Positions 33,697 to 40,797 of a DNA stretch of 40,797 nucleotides are shown here, piece by piece; position 1 is the stretch's first letter; each line of letters begins with the position of its first letter. The DNA is from JBDTMT01 sp033764095. Its GTDB lineage: Bacteria; Desulfobacterota; Binatia; HRBIN30; CADEER01. The notes under the pieces are model-generated. The model did not search any database and was not told the DNA's origin. It saw only the letters and a list, made by a program, of their open reading frames with translations. Location of the stretch: the NCBI GenBank assembly GCA_033764095.1, contig JANRJF010000439.1, positions 1 through 40,797 of the forward strand, in the 5' to 3' direction. The translations under genes were made by a program, and so were the position numbers.

Positions 33697-34036
33697 TGGC
33701 GACGGCATCGACCGTCGGCGTGCTGCCGTTGCCGACCCGGTGGAAGACCTCGTGGACCTCGACCTGCGAGTGCCTGGGGAAGATGTCCTTCGGCAGATCC
33801 TCCATGCGCGCATGCCCCTTGACGAAGGCCTCCGAGCGCAGCCACGACTCGAAATCGTCGCGCGAGGACCAGAAGGTCTGCGTGAGGTACGGCTCGCCGG
33901 CTTTGGTGGGGCGCAGCAGCTGAATGCCGAGAAAGCCCGGCATGCCGTCCACCAGGCCGGCGCGCGTCTCGAGCAGGCGCTCGAACGTGTCGCGGTGTTG
34001 CTCGGCGACGTAGATGCGATTGGCAACCAGAATCAT
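33686..34036 (-). CDS. Heme-degrading monooxygenase, IsdG/HmoA type (ABM fold)
   Basis: The protein is 116 residues from ATG 34036, which is preceded by GGGGGGAGA. It has the antibiotic biosynthesis monooxygenase fold (PF03992). The three IsdG catalytic positions are present with correct spacing: N6, W65 and H75, within TFWSSRDDFESWLRSEAF and KGH. IsdG-type enzymes bind and open the heme ring to release iron in the cytoplasm. The gene is first in the minus-strand operon that also encodes the heme receptor and importer. A Fur-like box at 34130-34144 lies about 93 bases upstream. Confidence 0.88.
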   Translation of the reverse strand: MILVANRIYVAEQHRDTFERLLETRAGLVDGMPGFLGIQLLRPTKAGEPYLTQTFWSSRDDFESWLRSEAFVKGHARMEDLPKDIFPRHSQVEVHEVFHRVGNGSTPTVDAVANAR

Positions 34037-34128
34037 CGTCTCCCCCCTGAGTGTGCGTGCGGTGCGGGACGGGCGTCTGGCGCCGCGCGCGCCGTCTCCG
34101 GCGCGGCCGTGTCGCACCTCTGACGATA

Positions 34129-34145
34129 TTGAAAATCATTATCAA
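34129..34145. promoter_or_regulatory. Fur-like operator between heme operon and dcd-metal transporter operon
   Basis: TTGAAAATCATTATCAA differs from the perfect palindrome at 17425-17441 by one base. The inner 15 bases, TGAAAAT-C-ATTATCA, match the Fur consensus at 13 of 14 arm positions, the best match in the window. It lies in the only divergent space between the heme operon and the dcd operon and could control either or both. Confidence 0.75.
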
Positions 34146-34217
34146 AGTCAAGCCGTGTGCGCGGGCTACGGTGTGAGCGGACGGGGTGATAGGACCGAGC
34201 GCACACCGGAGGTGCAG

Positions 34218-34784
34218 ATGGGGGTGAAGTCGGACCGCTGGATCCGCCGCATGGCGACCGAGCACGGCATGATCGAGCCGTTCGAGCCGCGCATGGTCCG
34301 CGAAGTGGACGGCGAGCGGGTGATCTCGTTCGGAACGTCGAGCTACGGTTACGACGTGCGCTGCGCCGACGAGTTCAAAGTCTTCACCAACATCAACTCG
34401 ACCATCGTCGATCCCAAGCACTTCGACGAGCGCAGCTTCGTCGATGTCCAGGCGGCGCAGTGCCTGATCCCGCCTAATTCGTTTGCCCTGGCGCGTACCG
34501 TCGAGTACCTGCGCATCCCGCGCGACGTGCTGACCATCTGCCTCGGCAAGTCGACCTACGCGCGCTGCGGGATCATCGTGAACGTCACCCCGCTCGAGCC
34601 CGAGTGGGAAGGGCACGTGACGCTGGAGTTCTCCAACACGACGCCGCTGCCGGCCCGCATCTACGCCTTCGAAGGGGTGGCGCAGTTCGTCTTCCTCGGC
34701 GCCGACGAGGTGTGCGAGACCTCCTACGGCGACCGTGGCGGCAAGTACCAGGGCCAGCGTGGCGTGACGCTGCCGCGGTCGTAG
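34218..34784 (+). CDS. dcd: dCTP deaminase
   Basis: This 188-residue protein has the normal family length. GGAGGT lies 4 bases before ATG 34218. Family segments are IRRMATEHGMIEPFEP, FGTSSYGYDVRCADEF, LGKSTYARCGIIVNVTPLEPEWEGHVTLEFSN with the catalytic Glu, and the C-terminal SYGDRGGKYQGQ. The trimeric enzyme deaminates dCTP to dUTP for thymidylate synthesis. It begins a plus-strand gene run that continues into metal transport genes, and the next gene starts 6 bases later. The metabolic link to them is not obvious. Confidence 0.97.
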   Translation: MGVKSDRWIRRMATEHGMIEPFEPRMVREVDGERVISFGTSSYGYDVRCADEFKVFTNINSTIVDPKHFDERSFVDVQAAQCLIPPNSFALARTVEYLRIPRDVLTICLGKSTYARCGIIVNVTPLEPEWEGHVTLEFSNTTPLPARIYAFEGVAQFVFLGADEVCETSYGDRGGKYQGQRGVTLPRS

Positions 34785-34790
34785 CGGTTC

Positions 34791-35468
34791 ATGCGCCGCC
34801 GATGGTTCGGGGCGGCCGCCGTCGCCGACGGTGGGGTCGTTACCCACGAAGTGCGCTCCGCGTCGTCCGGCGAGGAGGAATCGTGGGTCTTCCTGACCGC
34901 CGCCTTCATCTGCCTGTGCGTCATCTACGCCCTGATCTTTCAACTCTATGATGGCGCGCGGGTGACGACGCTGAACACCGCGCTGCCCTACCAGGTGCTG
35001 TTCCGCGATCTGCCCGGCGCCGAGCAGCGGACCTTTCGGCAGATGCAGGAAGGGGTCAGCGAGGCGCTGCGAGGGCGCAGCGCCAGCGGCGCCTGGCCGA
35101 GCGTCGACGCGCTCGCTGCCGAAGGCGTGCCGCCATTCGCCGCCGACCCGCTCGACACGCTCGGGCTGCGGTGGAGCGAGCGCCGCGACGGCCTGGCGAC
35201 GCAGTACCTCGCGATGCCGGTCGAGCCGCGGCAGGCGCCGGCGTTCCTGATCCTCGTCGTCGAGCCGGAGCCCGGCGCCAGCGAGGCGCAGGCGGTGATC
35301 GACGAGGAGCACCAGGGGCTGCCCGACGGGCGTGTCGTGCACATCACCTACTGGAAGCGTACGCCGGCGTTGCTGCCGGAAAGCGGGCTGGTCGCCGATC
35401 CGGCGCTGCAGGGCTGGTCGCAGATCCGCGTTGCCAATCCGGTCCAGATCATCGAGGAGCGACCATGA
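34791..35468 (+). CDS. Single-pass membrane protein preceding ZnuA-like gene
   Basis: The 225-residue protein has one transmembrane helix (about 32-52, WVFLTAAFICLCVIYALIFQL) and a periplasmic C-terminal domain with many Trp and Pro residues (WPSVDALAAEGVPPFAADPLDTLGLRWSERRDG). From memory it resembles small membrane proteins annotated as DUF6162 that sit upstream of zinc-type ABC transporters, but I could not verify this. Its stop overlaps the ATG of the next gene (ATGA), so it probably works with that transporter, perhaps as a periplasmic metal partner. Confidence 0.7.
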   Translation: MRRRWFGAAAVADGGVVTHEVRSASSGEEESWVFLTAAFICLCVIYALIFQLYDGARVTTLNTALPYQVLFRDLPGAEQRTFRQMQEGVSEALRGRSASGAWPSVDALAAEGVPPFAADPLDTLGLRWSERRDGLATQYLAMPVEPRQAPAFLILVVEPEPGASEAQAVIDEEHQGLPDGRVVHITYWKRTPALLPESGLVADPALQGWSQIRVANPVQIIEERP

Positions 35469-36364
35469 CCCGTGCGAACGGCATCGCCAGCATGCTGCTG
35501 CTCGTCGTCACCTCGGCCGCGGCGTTTGCGTCGACACCGACCGCGTCCCGCCCGCTGAAGGTCGGCGTGACGCTGCACCCCTACTACTCCTGGACCAGCA
35601 ACGTCGTGCGCGGCACCGACGTCGAGGTGCGGGCGATCCTGCCCGGCGAGGTCGACGCCGGCGACTACCAGCCGCGTACCGAGGACATCGCCAAGCTGGC
35701 CGACCTCGACGCGATCGTCGTCAACGGCGTCGGCCACGATGACTTCATCACCGACATGATCAAGGCGTCGGGCAACCAGCGCCTGGTGGTCATCCGGCCC
35801 AATGAGGGTGTGCCGCTGCTCAAAGCGGCGAACGGCGGCACGGTGAACTCGCACACGTTCATCTCGTTCTCCAACGCCATCCAGCAGACCTACGCGATCG
35901 CCAAGGCGCTGTCGGCGCTGCGTCCGGACCGGGCGCTGACCTTCGATAAGAACGCCGCCGACTACGCGCGCCGCCTGCGCGCCATCAAGAGCGCGGCGGC
36001 GGCGCGGCTGGTCGACGCCAAGATCAACCGCGTCGTCACCGTACACGACGGCTACGGCTACCTGATGCAGGAGTTCGGCATCGACATCGCCGGCGTCGTC
36101 GAGCCGGCGCACGGCCTGGTGCCGTCGGCCAAGGAGCTTGGCCAGATGATCGAGCTGCTCAAGCGCGAGCACCTGAGCGTCGTCTTCAGCGAGGAAACCT
36201 TCCCGCAGCCGTTGCAGCAGGTGCTGCGCGACGACGGTGGGGCGCGCGTGTACCTCATCAGCCACATCGCGTCGGGCGACTACACGCCGGACAAGTTCGA
36301 GGTCGAGATGCAGAAGAACGCCGACACGATGGTGCAGGCGTTGGTGGTCGATCCGGCGAGCTGA
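35465..36364 (+). CDS. Metal ABC transporter substrate-binding protein (ZnuA-like, variant ligands)
   Basis: The 299-residue protein has a signal peptide (about 1-22) and a cluster A-I fold. Candidate ligands are His in VTLHPYYSW, NSHTFISFSN and VVTVHDGYGY. Compared with ordinary ZnuA, the central acidic or His-rich loop is short (GEVDAGDYQP). The usual NG.G.E position reads NGVGHDD. The usual EPS near the C-terminal lobe reads LVPS, and PAHG precedes it. The transported metal could be zinc, manganese or iron. The start overlaps the previous stop by four bases, and it begins the three-gene transporter. Confidence 0.9.
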   Translation: MTRANGIASMLLLVVTSAAAFASTPTASRPLKVGVTLHPYYSWTSNVVRGTDVEVRAILPGEVDAGDYQPRTEDIAKLADLDAIVVNGVGHDDFITDMIKASGNQRLVVIRPNEGVPLLKAANGGTVNSHTFISFSNAIQQTYAIAKALSALRPDRALTFDKNAADYARRLRAIKSAAAARLVDAKINRVVTVHDGYGYLMQEFGIDIAGVVEPAHGLVPSAKELGQMIELLKREHLSVVFSEETFPQPLQQVLRDDGGARVYLISHIASGDYTPDKFEVEMQKNADTMVQALVVDPAS

Positions 36365-36367
36365 CGC

Positions 36368-37084
36368 GTGTCCGAGCATCCGATTCTCGAGATCGACGCG
36401 GTCAGCGTCGTCCGCGACGGCCGTCGCCTGCTCGACCGGGTGACGATCACGGTCGCGCGCGGCACGACGCACGTGCTGCTGGGGCCGAACGGCGCCGGCA
36501 AGACGACGCTGCTCGGCGCCGTGCTCGGCCAGCTGCCGTTCAGCGGCGGGATTCGCTTCCACTGGCGCGGCGGCGGCCGCCTTGGCTACGTCCCGCAGGC
36601 CTTCCACGTCGACCGCACCCTGCCGTTGACCGTCGGCGAGTTCCTCGCCCTCGGCCGCCAGCGCCGCCCGGTCTGCTTCGGCGTCCGGCGCGTCCTGCGC
36701 CAGCATCTGCAGGAGGTGCTCGACCGCGTCGGCCTCGCCGACTGCTGGGCGCGGCCGCTCGGCGTCCTGTCCGGCGGCGAGCTGCGCCGCGTGCTGCTCG
36801 CCAACGCCATCGATCCGACGCCGGAGTTCCTGCTGCTCGACGAGCCCGCCAGCGGGCTCGACGAAGCCGCGACGCGACAGTTCGAGGCGACGATCGCCGC
36901 GTTGACGCGCGACGCCGGCGCCAGCGTACTGATGGTGTCGCACGACTTCGGCCAGGTGCAGCGCCTCGCCGATTGCGTCACGCTGATCGATCAGTGCGTG
37001 CGCCGCAGCGGTCCACCAGCCGACGTCATCGGCGGCGACCTCGCCGCGCTCTTTGCCCTCGGCACGCGCCCGTCCCTGCCGTGA
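36368..37084 (+). CDS. Metal ABC transporter ATPase (ZnuC-like)
   Basis: The 238-residue protein starts at a GTG three bases after the previous stop. Walker A is GPNGAGKTT, the Q-loop is YVPQ, the signature is LSGGELRRVLLANA, Walker B is LLLDEPASGLD and the switch His is in VSHD. It energises the metal permease. The stop overlaps the GTG of the permease gene by three bases. The ATPase motifs look complete. Confidence 0.95.
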   Translation: MSEHPILEIDAVSVVRDGRRLLDRVTITVARGTTHVLLGPNGAGKTTLLGAVLGQLPFSGGIRFHWRGGGRLGYVPQAFHVDRTLPLTVGEFLALGRQRRPVCFGVRRVLRQHLQEVLDRVGLADCWARPLGVLSGGELRRVLLANAIDPTPEFLLLDEPASGLDEAATRQFEATIAALTRDAGASVLMVSHDFGQVQRLADCVTLIDQCVRRSGPPADVIGGDLAALFALGTRPSLP

Positions 37085-37959
37085 CGCCGCTCTACGACGC
37101 CCTCGCCGGGCTCGCCGCGCGCGGCGCGCTGCCGGAGATGTTCCAGTACGCGTTCTTCGTCCGCGGCCTGCTCTCGATCGTGTTGCTGGCACCGCTGCTC
37201 GGCGGGATCAGCCATCTGGTGGTGGCACGCCGTCTGGCGTTCTTCTCCGCCGCGCTCGGTCACGCCGCGCTCACCGGCCTGACCATCGGCATTGTGCTCG
37301 GGGAGCCGCTCAACGCCGCCTATGGCGGCATCTTCGGCTTCTGCTTTCTCGCCGCGCTGGCGATGGTCTACGTGCGGCGCCATTCGAGCCTGCCGCCCGA
37401 CACGTTGATCGGCGTCTTCCTCTCGCTGTCGCTCGGGCTCGGCATCTGCCTGCTGGTGGCGGTGACCAAGCGCTTCAACATCCACCAGGTCGAAGCGGTG
37501 ATGTTCGGCAGCCTGCTGACGGTGACCGACGCCGACCTGGCGCTGCTGCTGGTCGTCGGGGCGGCGATCGGGGTGGCGCTCGTGTGGGTCTACAACCGGC
37601 TGCTGCTCGACAGCCTCAACCCCTCGCTGGCGCGGGTCAGCGGGGTGCCGACCGTGTTTCTCGACTACCTGTTCGTCATGCTGCTGACCGCGGCGATCGT
37701 CGTGAGTCTGAAGGTCATCGGCGCGCTGCTGGTCGAGTCGATGGTCATCGTCCCCGCCGCCGCGGCGCGCAACCTGGCGCGCACGACGCGCGCGTACCTG
37801 CTGCTCAGCATCGGCGTCGCGCTGCTCGCCGGCGTCGGCGGGCTGTTCATCTCCAGCGTGCTGTTGGTGCCGAGCGGCGGCGCCGTGGTGCTGGCGATGA
37901 GCGCGCTGTTCTTCGTCACCCTGGCGCTCGCCGGGGTACGCTCGCTGTGGCGCGGCTGA
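37081..37959 (+). CDS. Metal ABC transporter permease (ZnuB-like)
   Basis: The protein is 292 residues from GTG 37081, which overlaps the ATPase stop. About eight transmembrane helices are visible, with ABC-3 family patterns: ISHLVVARRLAFFSAALGHAALTG, FNIHQVEAVMFGSLLTV, VSLKVIGALLVESMVIVPAAAARNLA. It forms the inner-membrane path for zinc, manganese or iron. It ends the plus-strand run, 7 bases from the convergent hldD. The longer reading from 36973 lies inside the ATPase gene and is not used. Confidence 0.95.
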   Translation: MTPLYDALAGLAARGALPEMFQYAFFVRGLLSIVLLAPLLGGISHLVVARRLAFFSAALGHAALTGLTIGIVLGEPLNAAYGGIFGFCFLAALAMVYVRRHSSLPPDTLIGVFLSLSLGLGICLLVAVTKRFNIHQVEAVMFGSLLTVTDADLALLLVVGAAIGVALVWVYNRLLLDSLNPSLARVSGVPTVFLDYLFVMLLTAAIVVSLKVIGALLVESMVIVPAAAARNLARTTRAYLLLSIGVALLAGVGGLFISSVLLVPSGGAVVLAMSALFFVTLALAGVRSLWRG

Positions 37960-37966
37960 GCGCCGC

Positions 37967-38938
37967 TCAGCCCGCCGCCGCCAGCCGCGCGACGTACTGC
38001 CGGACGCCGTCCTCCAGCGTCGTGAAGGGCTCGCCGTAGCCGGCGGCCCGCAGCCGCGCGGTGCGCGCCTCGGTGAAATACTGATAGCGGGCGCGCAGCC
38101 CGTCAGGCATGTCGACGAACTCGATGCGCGCCGGCAGCCCGAGCGCGGCGAAGGTAGCGCGCGCCAAGTCGAGGAAAGTGCGCGCCCGACCGCTGCCGAG
38201 GTTGTAGATGCCGCGGGCGATCGGCGCGGCGAGCGCGAAGTGGAGCACGCGGACGACGTCGTCGACGAAGACGAAGTCGCGCAGTTGGTGCCCGTCGGCG
38301 TACTCGGGCCGGTAGCTCTTGAACAGGCGGACGGGCTGGCCGGCGCGGATCTGATCGAAGCTGTGCAGCACCACGCTGGCCATCGATCCCTTGTGGCGCT
38401 CGCCGAAGCCGTAGACGTTGAAGAACTTGAAACCCGACCACGCCGGCGGCCGCCGGCCGGCGCGTTCTTCGGCCAGCGCCCAGAGGTCGAACTGCAGCTT
38501 CGAGTCGCCGTAGGGGTTGAGCGGGCGGAGCTCCGCGAAGCGCGTCTCGTCGTCGTCGTAGCCGTTGGCGCCGTCGCCATAGGTCGCGGCGCTGCTGGCA
38601 TAGACGAAGGGCAACTGGTGCGCCGTCGCGTAGCGCCACAGATCCTGCGACGCCTCCAGGTTGACGCGGGTCAGATAGGCGACGTCGAGCTCGGTGGTGT
38701 CGGTGCAGGCGCCGAGGTGGACGATGCCGGCTAGGGCCGGGCGCTGCGCGTTCAGCCAGTCGAGCACGCCGGCGCGATCGACGATTGTCCCGAAGTCGAT
38801 GCCGCGGTGCTCGGCGCGGCTGCGGAAGTACTCCGGCTCGTCGACCGAGATGACGGGCTGAGTGCGGCGATTGCACGATTCGACGAAGCGGGCGCCGATG
38901 AAGCCGGCAGCGCCGGTAACGAGGAGCGGAGTGGGCAT
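37967..38938 (-). CDS. hldD: ADP-L-glycero-D-manno-heptose 6-epimerase
   Basis: This 323-residue protein is a short-chain reductase-type epimerase. It has the Rossmann motif GAAGFIG (9-15), HLGACTDTTE, YASSAATYGDG, LNPYGDSKLQFD with the active-site Tyr and Lys, KFFNVYG..E.HKGSMASV and YQYFTEA. These are specific to HldD/RfaD. It makes the ADP-heptose used to build the lipopolysaccharide inner core, so the host has a heptose-containing core. It could support the glycosyltransferases of the first 16 kb, although it is far from them. Confidence 0.96.
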   Translation of the reverse strand: MPTPLLVTGAAGFIGARFVESCNRRTQPVISVDEPEYFRSRAEHRGIDFGTIVDRAGVLDWLNAQRPALAGIVHLGACTDTTELDVAYLTRVNLEASQDLWRYATAHQLPFVYASSAATYGDGANGYDDDETRFAELRPLNPYGDSKLQFDLWALAEERAGRRPPAWSGFKFFNVYGFGERHKGSMASVVLHSFDQIRAGQPVRLFKSYRPEYADGHQLRDFVFVDDVVRVLHFALAAPIARGIYNLGSGRARTFLDLARATFAALGLPARIEFVDMPDGLRARYQYFTEARTARLRAAGYGEPFTTLEDGVRQYVARLAAAG

Positions 38939-39022
38939 GGTGCGGTGTGGCTAGCACAGGCTCACCTGGCGCCGCGACCTGCGCGTTCCCGGCGAGGCCG
39001 AGTCGTGGGGAGCGCGGCCAGG

Positions 39023-39607
39023 TCACTCCGGCGCCGACCAGCGGCCCACCAGCCAGGCGGCGACCGTGGCGGCGGCGCGTTGATAGGCGTCGGCGAGCCC
39101 GGTCGCGCCGCGCGTCGCCAGCGGGCCGGGCTCGTGGCGCGTTGTCCACAGGATGCGGCCGCTCGTCGGGTCGAGCAGCGTGGCCTGCAGGCCGACGTCG
39201 ACGAAGGAGGGGAAGTCGGCGTTCTCCGCCTCCCACTTGCCGATCTCGACGAACAACGCCGGCGCCGGCAGGCCGGACGCGACCACCGCCGCAGTCGCCT
39301 GGCGCAGGGTCATGGCAGGCAGCAGGGCCTCGCCGTTCGGCGACAGTGGCGCGATGCGGCGCGCGCGCAGCTCGCGGCGCAGCGCCGCGTCGAGCTCGCT
39401 TGGTACCGCGGCGCGCGTGTCGGCGATCCAACTGTAGAAGGTGAAGACGCCGCGCACCGCGCTGCGGTTTGGCGGGTCGGCGATCGGCAGCAGCACCACC
39501 GCCGGCAGCGGGTCGGGCGGCGCCGGCGGGCGGCCGCTCGCACAGCCGGCGCAGAGGGCGAACATGCCGGCGGCGACGATGGCCAGTCGCCGCGCGGCAT
39601 GCGTCAT
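39023..39607 (-). CDS. Predicted lipoprotein, GNA1162/DUF799-like
   Basis: The protein is 194 residues from ATG 39607, with a signal and lipobox around FALCAGC (Cys at the -3 position is slightly unusual). The core reads AVVLLPIADPPNR, then FVEIGKWEAE and VDVGLQATLLDPTSGRILW, which resembles lipoproteins of the DUF799/GNA1162 type often linked to outer-membrane assembly. The match is by pattern memory only. It lies downstream of the MbnP-like gene on the same strand (64-base gap), so the two may be co-transcribed. Confidence 0.7.
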   Translation of the reverse strand: MTHAARRLAIVAAGMFALCAGCASGRPPAPPDPLPAVVLLPIADPPNRSAVRGVFTFYSWIADTRAAVPSELDAALRRELRARRIAPLSPNGEALLPAMTLRQATAAVVASGLPAPALFVEIGKWEAENADFPSFVDVGLQATLLDPTSGRILWTTRHEPGPLATRGATGLADAYQRAAATVAAWLVGRWSAPE

Positions 39608-39671
39608 CGACGGCGCCGCGGCGGCGCGAGGCGAAACATGGCCGTCCTCGCGCCGCCGCGCCGTGCGCACT

Positions 39672-40797
39672 TCAGTCGTGCCCGCCGTCGTGGTGCGGCG
39701 TGAAGCTCAGCGTCAAGACCTCCGACTGGCTGTAGCCGTTGTCGGTGGTGGTCAGCTTGAACGAGGCGGCGTAGGTGCCGCTCGGCTCGCCGCCGCCGGC
39801 GATCGCGAGCTGGGTCTGCAGGTCGGCGTGGAACTCCGGTGTCACGCCCAGCGCCACGCTGTCGCCGACGCTGTCGAGCGTCGTGTCGCCGAAGCGGATG
39901 GTGAGACCCTCGGCGATGGCGGTGACCTCCAGCGTCACGGTCGTCGCGTCGGCGAGCGTGAAGATCGACTCGTCCGGCTCGCTCTCCTCCAGCGGTGAGA
40001 TGCCCGGGTTCACGGCGCTGTAGATCGCCGTACCGCCGGCGCAGTCCTCGGCCTCGCTGCCCAGGCAACTGTCGAACGACAGCGGGATGGCCTCGTTGGT
40101 GTCGAACTCCGGATGTGCGACCAGTGCGCCGGAGCCGTCCGCGTCCGACGCGACGACGATCTCCAGGTGCGGATCCCCGTCGTCGTGCTCGTGCAGCAGG
40201 TGGAAGAACTGCTGAGCCTCGGCATCGGGCTGGCCGCCCGGGAAGGTGAGGCCGAAGCGTGGCAGCAGTGGCGCGCACTCGGCGTCGTCCGGGTTCGACA
40301 TGCAGCCCGGCGGCGTGTCGGCCTCGTTCTCGTCGATGTTGCTGGCCGCCAGCAGCGTCTTCAGATCGGCGGCGATCACGCTGTGGGTCGGATTGAAGCC
40401 GTCGATGCGCACGGCGCCGACGTTCGGCGCCGCGCAGCTGGTCGGCGGCTGACTGGGGCCGGCGCCGGTGCAGCCGGTGCTGCCCAGGTGGATGCGGTAC
40501 TTGTCGTCGGCGGTGTCGATGCGCACCGCCTTGTAGCCCGACTGCCAGCTCCAGAACATGGCGGTGAAGTTGAGCGGCGACACCGCGGTTGCGGCGTTGC
40601 CGTGGTTGAGCTCGAAGGGCAGGCCAAGGTCGAAGGCGACGCCGGTGTAGACGCCGGACGGCACCGTGCCCTTGACCACCGAGTTGGTCGCCGTGTTGCC
40701 GTTGGCGCAGGGGCCGCTGCCGTCCTCGAAGTCGAGCAGCGCGACGTTCTGGTACTGCCAGATGCCGTCCTGCTCCAGCGCCACCGGCACTTCCGCT
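39672..40797 (-). CDS. MbnP-family copper protein with His-rich C-terminal domain, 5' truncated
   Basis: The frame is open at the right edge, so the signal peptide and first strands are missing. The MbnP core is clear: WQYQNVALLDFEDG, VPSGVYTGVAFDLGLPFELNH, MFWSWQSGYKAVRID, and a four-Cys pattern (GSTGC, TSC, PPGCMS, AEC). MbnP proteins bind copper and are oxidised at a Trp by the di-heme enzyme MbnH. Here the protein continues for about 190 residues past the usual end, with HLLHEHDDGDPH and a terminal HHDGGHD, which suggests an added metal-binding domain. No MbnH lies downstream; it may lie upstream beyond the window. Confidence 0.85.
   Translation of the reverse strand, partial: AEVPVALEQDGIWQYQNVALLDFEDGSGPCANGNTATNSVVKGTVPSGVYTGVAFDLGLPFELNHGNAATAVSPLNFTAMFWSWQSGYKAVRIDTADDKYRIHLGSTGCTGAGPSQPPTSCAAPNVGAVRIDGFNPTHSVIAADLKTLLAASNIDENEADTPPGCMSNPDDAECAPLLPRFGLTFPGGQPDAEAQQFFHLLHEHDDGDPHLEIVVASDADGSGALVAHPEFDTNEAIPLSFDSCLGSEAEDCAGGTAIYSAVNPGISPLEESEPDESIFTLADATTVTLEVTAIAEGLTIRFGDTTLDSVGDSVALGVTPEFHADLQTQLAIAGGGEPSGTYAASFKLTTTDNGYSQSEVLTLSFTPHHDGGHD

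Noticed and set aside
33686..34036. Antibiotic biosynthesis enzyme, as the fold name would suggest.
   Set aside because: The Asn, Trp and His of IsdG-type heme monooxygenases are conserved, and the gene sits in a heme-uptake operon.
38964..39023. Inverted repeat ACCTGGC / GCCAGGT between hldD and the lipoprotein gene.
   Set aside because: Arms are only 7 bases and 46 bases apart, which is expected by chance in G+C-rich DNA; the second arm also enters the stop region of the lipoprotein gene.
1..40797. Mobile element or recent island.
   Set aside because: I found no transposase, integrase, tRNA-flanked boundary, terminal repeats or clear base-composition shift; only short AT-rich operators differ from the background.

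Overview
The window is very G+C-rich, densely coded, and comes from a Gram-negative bacterium. It encodes TonB, a TonB-dependent receptor, an outer-membrane porin, lipoproteins and HldD, a lipopolysaccharide-core heptose enzyme. Three secreted proteins have unusual features: two carry a Cys-framed, EF-hand-like module of the form GDCN.DG.V.VNELI.GVN.ALG, and one ends in a CTERM-like anchor. From memory that module style is typical of uncultured 'Deltaproteobacteria', especially Candidatus Binatota. This assignment is inference, since no marker gene is present. No gene-free stretch exceeds 300 bases, and I saw no rRNA, tRNA, CRISPR array, insertion sequence or phage gene.

Region 1 (1-15.8 kb) is an envelope and glycan block. 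It holds the end of a GT4 glycosyltransferase, a membrane-anchored amidohydrolase-like protein that has lost its metal ligands, a small membrane protein, a secreted CTERM-type protein, and an ABC exporter fused to a ParB/sulfiredoxin-like domain. These are followed by six polytopic GT-C type glycosyltransferase-like proteins and an acyltransferase-3 protein.

Region 2 (15.8-25.2 kb) concerns iron storage and periplasmic iron handling. On the minus strand are bacterioferritin, its ferredoxin Bfd, two unknown proteins and a coiled-coil porin. Divergent from the porin runs an operon of dockerin-like/imelysin, di-heme oxidoreductase, imelysin lipoprotein, HTTM (gamma-carboxylase-like) and an isoprenylcysteine methyltransferase-like protein.

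Region 3 (25.2-34.0 kb) is a minus-strand heme operon. It reads IsdG/HmoA-type heme monooxygenase, zinc-ribbon protein, two secreted paralogues of unknown function, TonB-dependent heme receptor, HmuT, HmuU, HmuV and TonB. Six AT-rich 7-1-7 palindromes that fit the Fur consensus sit upstream of bfr, bfd, the small CGCG protein, the porin/imelysin pair and the heme operon, so regions 2 and 3 look like one iron regulon.

Region 4 (34.2-40.8 kb) runs divergently: dCTP deaminase, a single-pass membrane protein and a ZnuABC-type metal transporter. It ends with HldD, a lipoprotein and a 5'-truncated MbnP-family copper protein that has a His-rich C-terminal extension, all on the minus strand.

The most interesting signals are the two secreted paralogues inside the heme operon, the dockerin-like/imelysin fusion beside a di-heme enzyme, and the ParB-like/ABC exporter fusion.
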